In this document: positions 1-9,680 of the stretch, piece by piece
Layout of the letters: every line of letters begins with the position of its first letter
How positions within the stretch are numbered: position 1 is the first letter of the stretch
Virus record (IMG/VR): IMGVR_UViG_3300037487_000470
Span: 1 to 34,809 of that record
Source of the DNA: a virus
Reading direction: 5' to 3' (one strand)
Length of the DNA: 34,809 nucleotides
The notes under the pieces: generated by a model
Told to the model about the DNA's origin: nothing
What the model saw: the letters and a program-made list of their open reading frames with translations, nothing else
The model's database searches: none
Translations under genes and position numbers: made by a program

Positions 1-171
1 TCTTTTTCAAAATACCATGCGTTCCATAATAAACTCCACATACCGGCTGTCCATTTTTGTATTGGATAATCGTTTGGATGTTTATTAACATATAAATGTT
101 CGGTTTCACAAAACATTCTATATAATGCTATACTATCTTTTTCTACTTTATTCCAAAATGCAAATGTAGAA
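1..171. repeat. Terminal overlap with 34639-34809 (circular assembly)
   Basis: Bases 1-171 match 34639-34809 except G45 versus T34683. The glycosyltransferase reading frame crosses the junction in phase. In that frame the mismatch is silent (GCC or GCA, Ala). This points to a circular or circularly permuted genome of about 34,638 bp with one polymorphic site, not to true terminal repeats, though short direct terminal repeats cannot be excluded. Confidence 0.9.
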
Positions 172-689
172 TGTTTAATTAAATGTTGTGCACCACCACT
201 ATTACTATTACATATCTTTGGTATTGAACCATCTATTCCAACTATATCTAACATTCTCTGATACACATCCTCACCTTTCTGCATTATATAATCATAATTG
301 ATATAAGCGTTAGTATCACTAAAATACCAACATTTATCATGCCATAAATGATGTGATGTAAATGGTTTTAATAATATTGTATCACTATCGTGGAACATTA
401 TAGTTTGTCCTTCTAATTCAGGATATTTTCTAAAGTGTTGTTTTACACAATTGAAATAAATAGAAGGAATATATGATTTATCCTCTCTATCATCTTTGTA
501 AAAGTGAAAAGCTATATGTGGATAATTTCTTTGTAAAATGTGTATTTCATTTGGTATTTCACCATCTACTAAGAATAGAACGTGAATATCAGAAGGTAAA
601 ACTTCATTTTCTAAGAAATTATTAATATATACTTCTACTTGCCAAGCGTAATATATTGTTGCCGGTTGTGCCGAAATCCATTTCATCAT
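1..689 (-). CDS. Putative DxD-type glycosyltransferase, N-terminal 229 codons (gene split by contig ends)
   Basis: The start is ATG at 689 (a second ATG follows directly) after an A-rich leader. I translated the frame by hand. It stays open to base 1 and continues in the same phase at 34638, ending with the stop at 34392, for about 311 residues. The motif FHDSDTILLKPF (residues 99-110) has the hydrophobic-DxD-hydrophobic form of the metal/nucleotide-sugar site in GT-A glycosyltransferases. VLFLVDGEIP (about 37-46) fits an N-terminal beta strand, and a late HNAGV could supply a metal-binding His. It lies directly downstream of a protein with a Thr-rich linker, so a role in modifying virion proteins, or alternatively host surface glycans, is possible. 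The sugar and acceptor cannot be read from the sequence. The glycosyltransferase call is fairly good; the target is inference. Confidence 0.65.
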   Translation of the reverse strand, partial: MMKWISAQPATIYYAWQVEVYINNFLENEVLPSDIHVLFLVDGEIPNEIHILQRNYPHIAFHFYKDDREDKSYIPSIYFNCVKQHFRKYPELEGQTIMFHDSDTILLKPFTSHHLWHDKCWYFSDTNAYINYDYIMQKGEDVYQRMLDIVGIDGSIPKICNSNSGGAQHLIKHSTFAFWNKVEKDSIALYRMFCETEHLYVNKHPNDYPIQKWTAGMWSLLWNAWYFEK

Positions 690-702
690 AACTTATTTTT
701 AT

Positions 703-1689
703 TTATAAACATCCACCATCACAAGATGCAAAACTATCTAAGTGAAGTGTAGTTCCTACATCAACTACTTGTACGGTATAATTTGCTGTAACTAATGATA
801 CACTTCCATTATTTGTGCAATCTGCATCAACTAGTATACCTGTTGTAGATACATTTGCATATGTATCACCACCTGTACATTGGTTCTGATTTAATTCAAC
901 CCTAATTATATCACCTACATAAACTAAGTATGTTCCACTTGATGTATTTGTTCTAGTTTCAACAACCGAACCATTAACATATAAATCCATTGTACCAACT
1001 GCACCACCGGTTTCACTAAAACTCCATGCTAATGTTGCTGAGCCAGTTGGTGGTGCAGTTGTAGTAGTAGTTGTAGTTGTTGATGTAGTAGTTGTAGTGG
1101 TTGTTGTAGTACTAGTTGTTGATGTAGTACTAGTTGTTGATGTAGTAGTTGTAGTTGGTGTTGTTGGTGTATCATCAAATACATCACTTAATATCGGACC
1201 TAACAATTGTAATTTACACTCACCTGTCTTTAATGAATAATCATTTATTGCTCGTAGGTGATAATAGTTTCCTCTAAAATTAACTACATCATTTAATTCC
1301 ATATCAAAGTAATCTGCTAAAGGTATGATAGCCTCACAATTTATTAATCTCGTATATGGATTATAAAGTAATGATATATATTTTTCCCAATATGTTGTGT
1401 ATAGATTTTCGGTTGGTATTTGTCCGTATGCTGCATTTTCATTATTGAATAGAAGCGATAAACTATCTGTGGTAGGAAAACTCCCACTTACTACATTGTA
1501 GTTATCAAAATATGGAAATCTACTTTGTTCTATCGTATTACCAGATGTTGTTAATGACCCACTTTCAATATAATAAGTTTGACAATCAATCAAACCATTA
1601 TAAAACAATAAACGAGGTAATACCCTTGCAGGTGCGTATTCTGCATTGTTTATGTAAGTTGGAATGTATATTGGTATAATTTGACTCAT
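703..1689 (-). CDS. Tail-tip/baseplate-like protein with Thr-rich linker and C-terminal beta domain
   Basis: This 328-residue protein has three parts. Residues 1-170 form a domain with many aromatic residues (motifs RLINCEAIIPLADYFDM and NYYHLRAINDYS) that resembles the end of structural proteins in Bacteroidota phages. Residues about 175-212 are almost only Thr and Ser, a flexible linker. Residues about 216-328 look like a small beta-sandwich or Ig-like domain (SATLAWSFSETGG at its start, TVQVVDVGTTLHLDS near its end). The gene starts 12 bases after the 670-residue structural gene and is followed 13 bases later by the glycosyltransferase. The likely role is as a virion surface or tail-tip component with a displayed adhesion domain. 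The linker is encoded by GTAGTAGTT-like repeats on the plus strand, which could vary in length. No exact family recognised. Confidence 0.5.
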   Translation of the reverse strand: MSQIIPIYIPTYINNAEYAPARVLPRLLFYNGLIDCQTYYIESGSLTTSGNTIEQSRFPYFDNYNVVSGSFPTTDSLSLLFNNENAAYGQIPTENLYTTYWEKYISLLYNPYTRLINCEAIIPLADYFDMELNDVVNFRGNYYHLRAINDYSLKTGECKLQLLGPILSDVFDDTPTTPTTTTTSTTSTTSTTSTTTTTTTTTSTTTTTTTTAPPTGSATLAWSFSETGGAVGTMDLYVNGSVVETRTNTSSGTYLVYVGDIIRVELNQNQCTGGDTYANVSTTGILVDADCTNNGSVSLVTANYTVQVVDVGTTLHLDSFASCDGGCL

Positions 1690-1701
1690 AATAATTTTAT
1701 T

Positions 1702-3714
1702 TTAGCAGAAAAATCCTGTTCCATATCCTATTTCACCTGTTATGAAATTTATATCATATACCTCATTGCCACCACCATATGTAAAGTATCTATATCCAGT
1801 AATTGGTGTAATAGCATATTGGTCATAGTATGCAATTTGTCCTTGTGTAATCATACCATCTGCGGTATACATATCAAATTCAAATGGTGAGCCACAAGCT
1901 GCACCTTGATAAGTTTCACCTGTAAAGTGCTGATAACCTGCACTATATTTTGTAACAGCAGGATTAATACCACCTACACTGCCACTTAATCCTGTACCTA
2001 CTATTCTAAGTAAAGGGTCACTAGCAAATGTAGTTTTAACATCTAATGTACCTTGTGAATAATAATTTGTAGTATCAGTATAATATAATTTACCAAATTC
2101 TCTATTTGCACCTTTACTAAATTGTTGAGAAACATAATCTAAATCTAAAGTATCACCAAAGTTTAATTTATTTACTGCTAAATTATTTGCTGGAATTACT
2201 TCTATTTTATTATCTAAGTTAATGTATTTATTAAAATCTTTTACTCCTCCTTGCGTATACCAATTATTAAATGTTTCAACTATAAATTCATTTGGTTTAG
2301 TTTTATTTGGATATATTACTAAATTATATTTCTTTTGTATACCTGTAATAAAATCAACCAATTTAATACCTTGAGTTCCAAAAGGCATATTAGAAGGTAT
2401 ATCCATTACTCTACCATCTGCTGAATTAGTTACTTCTCTTATTTCTAAAAATGATTTAGTTGTTGACTCAGGATCTAATGTAACCACCGGTAGGGGTGGA
2501 GTTGCTGAATTAGGTGATTGACGAATTTGAAAATAATAATTACCCACCGGTATACTATTAAAGTTAAATTCACTTGCTAATTCATATGTTGTATTTATAC
2601 CACCTGTTCTACTTTGTTGTAATTGATTAAAGAAAAAGATATAAGATTGAACTGCAGTAGTTGAATAAGGTGTTGAACTTCCTGTTTCTAACATACGGAT
2701 TTGCCATGTTCCATTTGCAGAAAGTGTACCTGGCATATTATTTACTGAGCAACTTACATTAATATTAATATTTAATGCTCCTTTTAGATTGGTTGGCTTT
2801 TCAACTCTATATGCCCCATTCTGATAAAAGTTCTGTGGGTCAGATAATACATTAAACCAAGGTAAAGTTGTCCAACTACCCGATGTTAAGTTTATATCTG
2901 TCATTCCACTTCCGGATATTGAAGCTATTTTTATTTTACCATATCCTTCTAAATCAACATTACTATATTCTGGATATTTTAATGAATTATTACATACCAT
3001 ATAAACATCATCTAAAAAACTTTGGTTAATAAATGAAGAGGTATATGTATATCCTGTTTGTTCAAATATTGCATCCCATACTGCTTTTACTCTAATTGCA
3101 GGTTTGAAATTTGAAACATTTAATGCACCATTCACATCATCCATACCAAATAATTCATATTGTCCTGATGTAAATGCATATCCACTACCATAATCAGCTA
3201 ACGGATAAACAATATCACCCCCAAATAAACTCCCACTCCAACTACTTGTAATATTACTTAATGAAGATGTATGGTTATATTTTTCTAAAGTAGTTAAATC
3301 AGTTAGGTATAATCTATTAATATCTCTACCGAAAGAACTTAATGTTCCGTAAATTGTAACTTCATAACTATCAATAAACTTATTTGCTAATACATTTACT
3401 TTGTTTAATTGTAAGTAACCATTGGAAAGATACACAGAGTCAAATTCAAAGTATGCTGCAACCTTCTGGTTAGTTGCAAATAGAAAAGGTGAGTCAATAC
3501 TTATATCGTAACAATGTTGGAAAAATGCATCGTTTACTTTCGTTCCAGGTAGGGTTATCTGTCTCGTAAAATCAGAAGGTAGTAATCCAATATCAAAAAG
3601 ACCTGTTACATTGTTTGAAAGAATATAATCTTCATCATTAAATAAATCTAATTGAGTAGGAGGGTCTCCTGCCATCAATCTAAAAGTAAAACCTTGTGTA
3701 GATATAACACTCAT
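1702..3714 (-). CDS. Large tail/baseplate structural protein (670 aa)
   Basis: The N-terminus is beta-rich, with QITLPGTKVNDAFFQHCYDI and QKVAAYFEFDSVYLSNGYL, a pattern I associate with baseplate or tail-tip proteins of Bacteroidota phages and prophages. The middle holds long Ser/Thr-rich beta regions. The C-terminal third (IQKKYNLVIYPNKTKPNEFIVETFNNWY) looks like a conserved hub or docking segment. Its start codon overlaps the preceding gene's stop by one base (TAATG), implying translational coupling. It lies within a run of three structural genes that follow the gp10-like protein. I infer a tail-tip role from composition, size and position; no catalytic motif is seen. Confidence 0.55.
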   Translation of the reverse strand: MSVISTQGFTFRLMAGDPPTQLDLFNDEDYILSNNVTGLFDIGLLPSDFTRQITLPGTKVNDAFFQHCYDISIDSPFLFATNQKVAAYFEFDSVYLSNGYLQLNKVNVLANKFIDSYEVTIYGTLSSFGRDINRLYLTDLTTLEKYNHTSSLSNITSSWSGSLFGGDIVYPLADYGSGYAFTSGQYELFGMDDVNGALNVSNFKPAIRVKAVWDAIFEQTGYTYTSSFINQSFLDDVYMVCNNSLKYPEYSNVDLEGYGKIKIASISGSGMTDINLTSGSWTTLPWFNVLSDPQNFYQNGAYRVEKPTNLKGALNININVSCSVNNMPGTLSANGTWQIRMLETGSSTPYSTTAVQSYIFFFNQLQQSRTGGINTTYELASEFNFNSIPVGNYYFQIRQSPNSATPPLPVVTLDPESTTKSFLEIREVTNSADGRVMDIPSNMPFGTQGIKLVDFITGIQKKYNLVIYPNKTKPNEFIVETFNNWYTQGGVKDFNKYINLDNKIEVIPANNLAVNKLNFGDTLDLDYVSQQFSKGANREFGKLYYTDTTNYYSQGTLDVKTTFASDPLLRIVGTGLSGSVGGINPAVTKYSAGYQHFTGETYQGAACGSPFEFDMYTADGMITQGQIAYYDQYAITPITGYRYFTYGGGNEVYDINFITGEIGYGTGFFC

Positions 3715-4877
3715 TACATAATCAATTTATATGGTTGACCGAAATTGAATGTGAATGAATATTGTATTTGTTTATCCACCACACCCGTCTTAAACATTAT
3801 ATTAGATGTTGCTATTGTTAGAGGTCTTAATTTATTATTACTCTCATCATATAACCAATAGATTTCATCAGATACTAATAATTGTTTGAAAATATCATTG
3901 TATGTTTCTGGTATCCAAAATGTATTAACTGAGATAGATTGTTTACTATCGTTAATATAATTTAGATTAGAACTATCATATTCATTGTAAGCAAATGTAG
4001 AACTTTCCCAACTACCAATTTGTGGTTGATAAGTTCTTTTAGTTGTTTGGAATGATTGTTTGTTAACCATATAAAAGTTAAACCAATCAAATTGTCCAAA
4101 TCTATTTTTCCATTTAATTCTTACATTTGGATATTTTTGTAAACAATCTACTTCATAACGGATTGGTGCACCTAATGCAACTGATGCTGAATAAGGTTGT
4201 ATTGTATAATTAGTTAATCCAACTGTTGAAAGAGGAAATCCACTTTCTGTTGGTGCTATTGGATAAGATACTATTTGTGTAGAAGAACTTGTGCTTCCAC
4301 TTATTGCATAATCAGCTGAAGTTATATTTGAAGTATATACTAGTTTTGTTGGTATTGTTTCACCAATATTACCAACATATACACCACTCACACCTTTATT
4401 ATCTACGAATACACTTTGTGTAACTGGACCATCAGTAAGTAATGGATAGTAAGGAGATAAGGTATTAAGTGCTGCACCAATCGTTTCAGGAAATATTCCA
4501 TATCCATCTAATGCTTTATAAAGATTTGATTTAACATGTGAACCTGTTACATATGTTGAGCCTGTTATAAATTGAGTATAAAAATCTGCTGCAAAGAAAG
4601 TTATATTTGATTGATTAGTTTGTGCTAAATCAGTAAGAGTAGAATAAATAATTCTATTCAAATCAAATATACCAACACCTGCTGTATTTGAATATTTTGT
4701 AATTGTATAATCAGAAGAACCGCTACTATATATTGAACCTGTCCAATAGTATAATTCACCAATATATTGAAATGATGATGAGTTTATTAAAAGTGGATTA
4801 CTCTCAGCTACCGTAAAAATTATCGGTGATTGTGCTAAACTAGCAGTCGCTGGAGTTTGTGTTATTGAAATTGACAT
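3714..4877 (-). CDS. Tail/baseplate structural protein (387 aa)
   Basis: The N-terminal region (residues about 1-95, ATASLAQSPIIFTVAESNPL) looks like an Ig-like beta domain. The C-terminal half has VRIKWKNRFGQFDWFNFYMV and a long aromatic beta-rich tail, typical of phage distal tail proteins that pack against each other. It is coupled by a one-base overlap to the 670-residue protein downstream and follows the gp10-like gene by about 50 bases. The upstream spacer contains GGTTAAAT, close to the TTGTTAAAT motif found before other late genes. Likely part of the tail tip or baseplate; family not identified. Confidence 0.5.
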   Translation of the reverse strand: MSISITQTPATASLAQSPIIFTVAESNPLLINSSSFQYIGELYYWTGSIYSSGSSDYTITKYSNTAGVGIFDLNRIIYSTLTDLAQTNQSNITFFAADFYTQFITGSTYVTGSHVKSNLYKALDGYGIFPETIGAALNTLSPYYPLLTDGPVTQSVFVDNKGVSGVYVGNIGETIPTKLVYTSNITSADYAISGSTSSSTQIVSYPIAPTESGFPLSTVGLTNYTIQPYSASVALGAPIRYEVDCLQKYPNVRIKWKNRFGQFDWFNFYMVNKQSFQTTKRTYQPQIGSWESSTFAYNEYDSSNLNYINDSKQSISVNTFWIPETYNDIFKQLLVSDEIYWLYDESNNKLRPLTIATSNIMFKTGVVDKQIQYSFTFNFGQPYKLIM

Positions 4878-4926
4878 TCCTAATTCGTTTTATATTTAAC
4901 CAACTAAGATTGAAAAGTATTGGATA

Positions 4927-5337
4927 CTATTCTATATCATCAAATTTATCTAATTCTGCCATTATAGATGGAACTACATTTTCTTCAACATATAAACCTA
5001 AATATTCTTCAATCATTCTTATTATAGATGGGTCATTCATTGCTTCTTCTGCAAATGGTCTTGGTGGTTGCATTTTAACAGTTCCTTCCTCTACATATTG
5101 ACCATACTCTGCACCTGGTGGATTATAAACTAAATTAAGTTCTATTCCATAATGAACATCTTGTAGTTTCTTTCTTTGTTTACCTAATTTAGTTTTACCT
5201 AATACTCTATTTGGAGTATTATAAGAACCAATGTTTCTATAAAGATTACCCGTCTTATATGCCTTCGTAGCTCCTCTCGTTAAATTGAGTTGAGCTAACG
5301 AAGTTACTTGTTTCGCTATATCTTTAAGAGTTGCCAT
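4927..5337 (-). CDS. HK97-gp10-like head-tail/tail completion protein
   Basis: At 136 residues this has the length usual for the HK97 gp10 family. Its core GAEYGQYVEEGTVKMQPPRP (residues about 88-107), followed by FAEEAM, matches the family signature (YG..vE.GT..m..RPF..pA). The N-terminus (TSLAQLNLTRGATKAYKTGNLYRNI) matches the helical segment plus 'tGnLr.si' motif. These proteins sit at the head-tail joint or end the tail tube. It begins one base upstream of the fibre gene's stop region and precedes the baseplate genes. In most siphophages it sits between the connector and tube genes; here the fibre gene comes between it and the connectors. Confidence 0.8.
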   Translation of the reverse strand: MATLKDIAKQVTSLAQLNLTRGATKAYKTGNLYRNIGSYNTPNRVLGKTKLGKQRKKLQDVHYGIELNLVYNPPGAEYGQYVEEGTVKMQPPRPFAEEAMNDPSIIRMIEEYLGLYVEENVVPSIMAELDKFDDIE

Positions 5338-5338
5338 A

Positions 5339-8300
5339 TTACGATGGATTTATAATCATAAATGCTACTTCATCTGCATCACCATTATGGTCTGATGTTA
5401 CACTAAATGTTCCACTACCTTTTGATGTTACTGATACTGTTCCATTACCACTATTAGCATTGCTTTGTTTAGTTAAAAATATTAAACTATTAGCAGTTAC
5501 ATTTGAATTTGATATTGTTGCTGTACCTGGATTACCACCATTTAATACAAATGTTCCTGTTTGTTTATTAGAGCCCGATGGTAAGTATAATTGATTATTA
5601 TTATTATTTGATGCTATATAGATACTACTACTTACAGTTTGTTGATTTGTGAATGTATTACTATCTAAAGATGCAAATCCAGTTTGTCCGTTTAGAGTTA
5701 ATGAGCCTGTGATTTTAACACTACCTGTTGCTGATAATGCATCACCACCATTTGTATTTATGGTTAATGCTGCACTAGCACCACCTCCACTACCACTCAC
5801 ATACAATCCTTTATCCATATACACTTTCTGAGCAAATCCAGCATATGCGTAGTTATAAACTAATTCTAAACCACCTCCAGTATTTGCTAATACATCTCCA
5901 CCTTTAATTTGAGTACCACCATCTAATGATTGAGAAAGAGAACCGGATATTAGGGCGAAATAATTAGCTCCACCAAATGTACTATTACCACTACCATTTG
6001 TTTGTAATGTCATTGTAAATTGAGAACCACTTATACCATTGTATTGGTCACACTGTGTATTTACTTGAAATGCATATGGTTTTCCTTGATTTTGATAGAA
6101 TTGAAATCCATCTACTGCAACTTGTGGTACATAACTTGAAGTTCCAAATGTTAATGGAGGGAAAAATACTTTTGGACTTCCACCACCTGTTAATCTTATA
6201 TTACTAGAACTTACTGCTCCTGCAGTTATATTTGCACTACTATCAATTAATACACCTGAACCAGTCACTACTAAAGAGCCCGTTACTACCATACTACCAT
6301 TGAAAGTTGAACTACCTGTTACTGATAAACTACCAGATACATTTACTACCGATGCACTATCAATTAAGAAAGCTGTTTTTCTATTTGAAGTTGATGTTCC
6401 AGTTCCTACTGCGAATACTGTCTGTGCTGATTGTGCACTATTTCCAGTTTGTGCATTATATCTACCAAAGAATGCACTACCTTGATTGAAAGCTAATCCA
6501 CTAAAACTACTTGCATTACTACCGGTCACTCCTAAGTTATAACCTGCAATTATAGTTTGATTTAATGAGTTAGAGCCTGTTTCTGCGTATGGTAAGTTTA
6601 CACCATTGCTTTGTCCGAATATTTGGTTCCCTTCAATATGTCTTAAATATGAATTTCCACTTAAATCTCCTGCATCTTGACTTCCAGTTGCAGTTATTGT
6701 ATGTCCAGTTCCTGCAAATAAATTAGCATTTACATATATTGCGTTTGATTGACTTGCAACTAAACCTCCGCTAGCACTATTAGTAATCGTAATTCCACCT
6801 ACATTACTACCATATACAATAGAGGAGGATGCAGCAGTTAATGTGGTTGCAGTAAAGGCAGTTTGGTTATTAGTTATAGATACTGGTTGTGTTAATAAAG
6901 ATTTATTTGCAATAATATTCATAGTATTATTGAAAATATTACTAGTTATGGTTACACCAGCTACTGCTTTAGCTGCTTCGTTTGCTGTGGAGTTTCCCAC
7001 ATTAAGAGCAAAGTTAACAATATTATTTGAAATTGTCCATGCAGATGAACTTACTGGCCCTCTCATCGTTACAGCTGCATTAATATAGTTATTAGCCATA
7101 GTTGGACTAAATGCCATTGATTGACTAATTTGTGGTGTATTGGTGCTATTAATTATATTATTGCTACCACCTATATATCTATTAAATGTTGCTGTTGCTG
7201 CTGCAGGGTTAGTAAATATATTACTACTACCTGAAACTATTGTAGTTGGAGTATTATTATTATTCTTAAATATTATATTTGCAGCAGCTGCAGAACTTGC
7301 AGTTATATTAGCTAATGATGATGATGTAAATCCTTTTCCGAATAGAACTAATGAGCCAGATTGTTGACCTAATGTAATTTGATTTAATTTATCTACATCT
7401 GTTAGAGTTTGTTGACCAGTAAATGCATTTGAACTTGTTACTGCGAAACTACCGGTATCAATACTTCCACCACCTCCAGGTATTGTTATTGATGCTGTTC
7501 CTGCACTAAATGATGCAGTTACTCCAGCGCCTAAGAAATTAAATGATGTTGCATCTCCTAATATCGTTCCTTCATCTTGCACTTGTGGAGCTCCACCTGC
7601 TGCTAATAATCTACTATCTACTGAAGAACTAAACGATGCTAAACTTCCTGTTAATTCACTAAATGATGTACTTCCTGTTTGTAGTAATGAGCCAGAAACA
7701 ACTAATGGTTTTAATGCAGTAATTCTACCATCAGTCCATGTATTTTGTGATTGAAAACCAAATAATGGTCTATATGCTCCATCGTATGCAGTATAAATGC
7801 TAGGTCCTTTCCATGTTCCATCTAATCCAGTATTTGCAGATGCAGAAGGAGTCATACCTATAATATCACCTGTATTTATTTGTGCTTGAATATCTGCCGG
7901 CGAAAGTTGTGTAGCAAAACTATCATCTGCATTTTGGAATAAAGCAGTTCCTTGATTTATAATCGTATGACCAGAACTTCCTGATGTTAGGATATTGTTA
8001 GTTACACTTAAACTACCTGTTATGTCAATTATTTGTGTAGCAGGTCCTGATAATGTATAATTTGCTAAGTTAGTAACTGTACCACTACTTAAAGTTAATT
8101 CTACATAAGAACCGAAACCAACAGATGTTATTGTTGCGTTTGTTACACCCGTTCCATTTACTATTACTCCTATAAAACTATTACTACTCCAAGCACTAAA
8201 TACAGAGTCGGCATAGTTACTATAATCAACATAAAGAATATTACTTCCACCACCTTGTGATGGAGTTGTTATACTTGCTGTATATGATGTATCAAATTTG

Positions 8301-9667
8301 AAATCACCTAATATAGTTTGAGATGCAGTTGTTGCACTACCTGTTGTAATAAAACTACCTGTATTAATTGTACTACCGGTAGCTGCTATAATTCTACTAT
8401 CAAATGAAGAACTATCATTCTTGTATTGAGACCCACTAAATGTTTGTAATAATCCTATTGAAGAACTATTACTTGCTATATTAACACTCTGAGTTGTATC
8501 AGTAAAGTATAAAGATGCACTTAAACTATTTACACTACTTGTTGTTGCGAATGTAGTGTTTTTAAAATCTTGTGATGCAGTGTAAGTATTAAAAGATGCA
8601 GTAGTAACTAAACTACCCGTATCTATTGTACTACCTGTTGCTGCTAATAATCTACTATCAACACTTGCACTAAATAGAGTTACATTACCTATACCACTAA
8701 TTGTTGAAGAACTTATATCCGAACTTACTTTCAAACTACCTGTTACTTCACTACTACCCGTCATTATTGTTCTACCAACTAATGTTTGGGTATCATTCAT
8801 CGCATCACCCAATATGTTTGAGCCCGATGAATATATTACTGATGAAGTTTCGTATATTACTGATAAGTAAGTTATACTTGCAGTTCCCGCAGTTATATAA
8901 TCAAATGATTGTGTTGTTCCTGCTGAGTAAGTATTATTCTGATTATTTCTTACATATGAAGAAGTTAATGCAGTTAAAGAATTTATATTTGTACTCTGAG
9001 TTGCATCAGTTTGAAATGTAGATGCACTATTGTTTGTAATAGTAGTTGATAAACTTGCGCTAAACCCACTGGCAGTTGCAGCATTTGCTCCAATCTGAAA
9101 ACTCTGAGTAGTATCTGTTTGATAAATAGAAGCCGATAATGTGGTTGTATTTCCTGTTGAGGTACTAACTGAATTACTTACTGCTAAAATAGAAATTTGT
9201 AAAGATGCACTATATGCACTCGCTGTTGCGAATGATGCACTAATTTGTTGAGATTGAGAAACTTCAATTTGAAATTGAGAAGAACTGAAAGTATTAAATG
9301 ATGAAGTATCTAACTTACCATTTATTAAATTACTTTGTGTACTATCCGTTGAATATATACTTGCACTTAAACTATTTACACTCGCAGTAGTTGCTAATGT
9401 TGCAATTGTATTATTAGTAGATTGAGTATACGCATTAAAAGATGCAGTAGTAACAAAACTACTACTATCAATTACACTACCTGTTAAGTTAGTTGCATAT
9501 ACATTACCACTAACATATAAATTACCATTAGTTGAAACTGATACCCCAATACCATTTCCTAAACCATCCTCTAATTGAGTTGGTGTTACACTTGCTGTAT
9601 TATTACTTCCTAAATGTATTAGAGAAATAAAACTTTGTGATATGTATAAATTACTTAAGTTTCCCAT
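5339..9667 (-). CDS. Very large tail-fibre-like protein (1442 aa)
   Basis: The N-terminus begins MGNLSNLYISQSFISLIHLG, then a domain with YVSGNVYATNLTGSV. A long stalk follows, built from repeats of the type TTASFN.YT.S and ASVDSRL.A.TGS, very rich in Ser, Thr, Gly and Asn. The middle third (FKNNNNTPTTIVSGSSNIF, NNIINSTNTPQISQSMAF) looks like a beta-helix. The C-terminus (ANSLIFLTKQ, GTFSVTSDHNGDADEVAFMI then INPS) matches a common fibre-end domain with VTANS-LT and a final INP. It shares the GIGNVTL.SASVDSR module with the 398-residue fibre, so the two are paralogous in part. A receptor-binding or side-fibre role is likely. No signal peptide or enzyme motif is seen. Confidence 0.75.
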   Translation of the reverse strand: MGNLSNLYISQSFISLIHLGSNNTASVTPTQLEDGLGNGIGVSVSTNGNLYVSGNVYATNLTGSVIDSSSFVTTASFNAYTQSTNNTIATLATTASVNSLSASIYSTDSTQSNLINGKLDTSSFNTFSSSQFQIEVSQSQQISASFATASAYSASLQISILAVSNSVSTSTGNTTTLSASIYQTDTTQSFQIGANAATASGFSASLSTTITNNSASTFQTDATQSTNINSLTALTSSYVRNNQNNTYSAGTTQSFDYITAGTASITYLSVIYETSSVIYSSGSNILGDAMNDTQTLVGRTIMTGSSEVTGSLKVSSDISSSTISGIGNVTLFSASVDSRLLAATGSTIDTGSLVTTASFNTYTASQDFKNTTFATTSSVNSLSASLYFTDTTQSVNIASNSSSIGLLQTFSGSQYKNDSSSFDSRIIAATGSTINTGSFITTGSATTASQTILGDFKFDTSYTASITTPSQGGGSNILYVDYSNYADSVFSAWSSNSFIGVIVNGTGVTNATITSVGFGSYVELTLSSGTVTNLANYTLSGPATQIIDITGSLSVTNNILTSGSSGHTIINQGTALFQNADDSFATQLSPADIQAQINTGDIIGMTPSASANTGLDGTWKGPSIYTAYDGAYRPLFGFQSQNTWTDGRITALKPLVVSGSLLQTGSTSFSELTGSLASFSSSVDSRLLAAGGAPQVQDEGTILGDATSFNFLGAGVTASFSAGTASITIPGGGGSIDTGSFAVTSSNAFTGQQTLTDVDKLNQITLGQQSGSLVLFGKGFTSSSLANITASSAAAANIIFKNNNNTPTTIVSGSSNIFTNPAAATATFNRYIGGSNNIINSTNTPQISQSMAFSPTMANNYINAAVTMRGPVSSSAWTISNNIVNFALNVGNSTANEAAKAVAGVTITSNIFNNTMNIIANKSLLTQPVSITNNQTAFTATTLTAASSSIVYGSNVGGITITNSASGGLVASQSNAIYVNANLFAGTGHTITATGSQDAGDLSGNSYLRHIEGNQIFGQSNGVNLPYAETGSNSLNQTIIAGYNLGVTGSNASSFSGLAFNQGSAFFGRYNAQTGNSAQSAQTVFAVGTGTSTSNRKTAFLIDSASVVNVSGSLSVTGSSTFNGSMVVTGSLVVTGSGVLIDSSANITAGAVSSSNIRLTGGGSPKVFFPPLTFGTSSYVPQVAVDGFQFYQNQGKPYAFQVNTQCDQYNGISGSQFTMTLQTNGSGNSTFGGANYFALISGSLSQSLDGGTQIKGGDVLANTGGGLELVYNYAYAGFAQKVYMDKGLYVSGSGGGASAALTINTNGGDALSATGSVKITGSLTLNGQTGFASLDSNTFTNQQTVSSSIYIASNNNNNQLYLPSGSNKQTGTFVLNGGNPGTATISNSNVTANSLIFLTKQSNANSGNGTVSVTSKGSGTFSVTSDHNGDADEVAFMIINPS

Positions 9668-9680
9668 TTATTATTATTTT

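Noticed and set aside
1055-1165. Diversity-generating retroelement or variable repeat near the fibre and Thr-rich genes
   Set aside because: No reverse transcriptase gene and no template/variable repeat pair was found; repeats are simple Thr codons.
5331-9021. Several plus-strand open frames inside the fibre gene (for example 6843-7088 and 8701-9021)
   Set aside because: They lie opposite a long repetitive coding region, have low-complexity Leu/Val/Ala-rich products and no leader; they are mirror frames.
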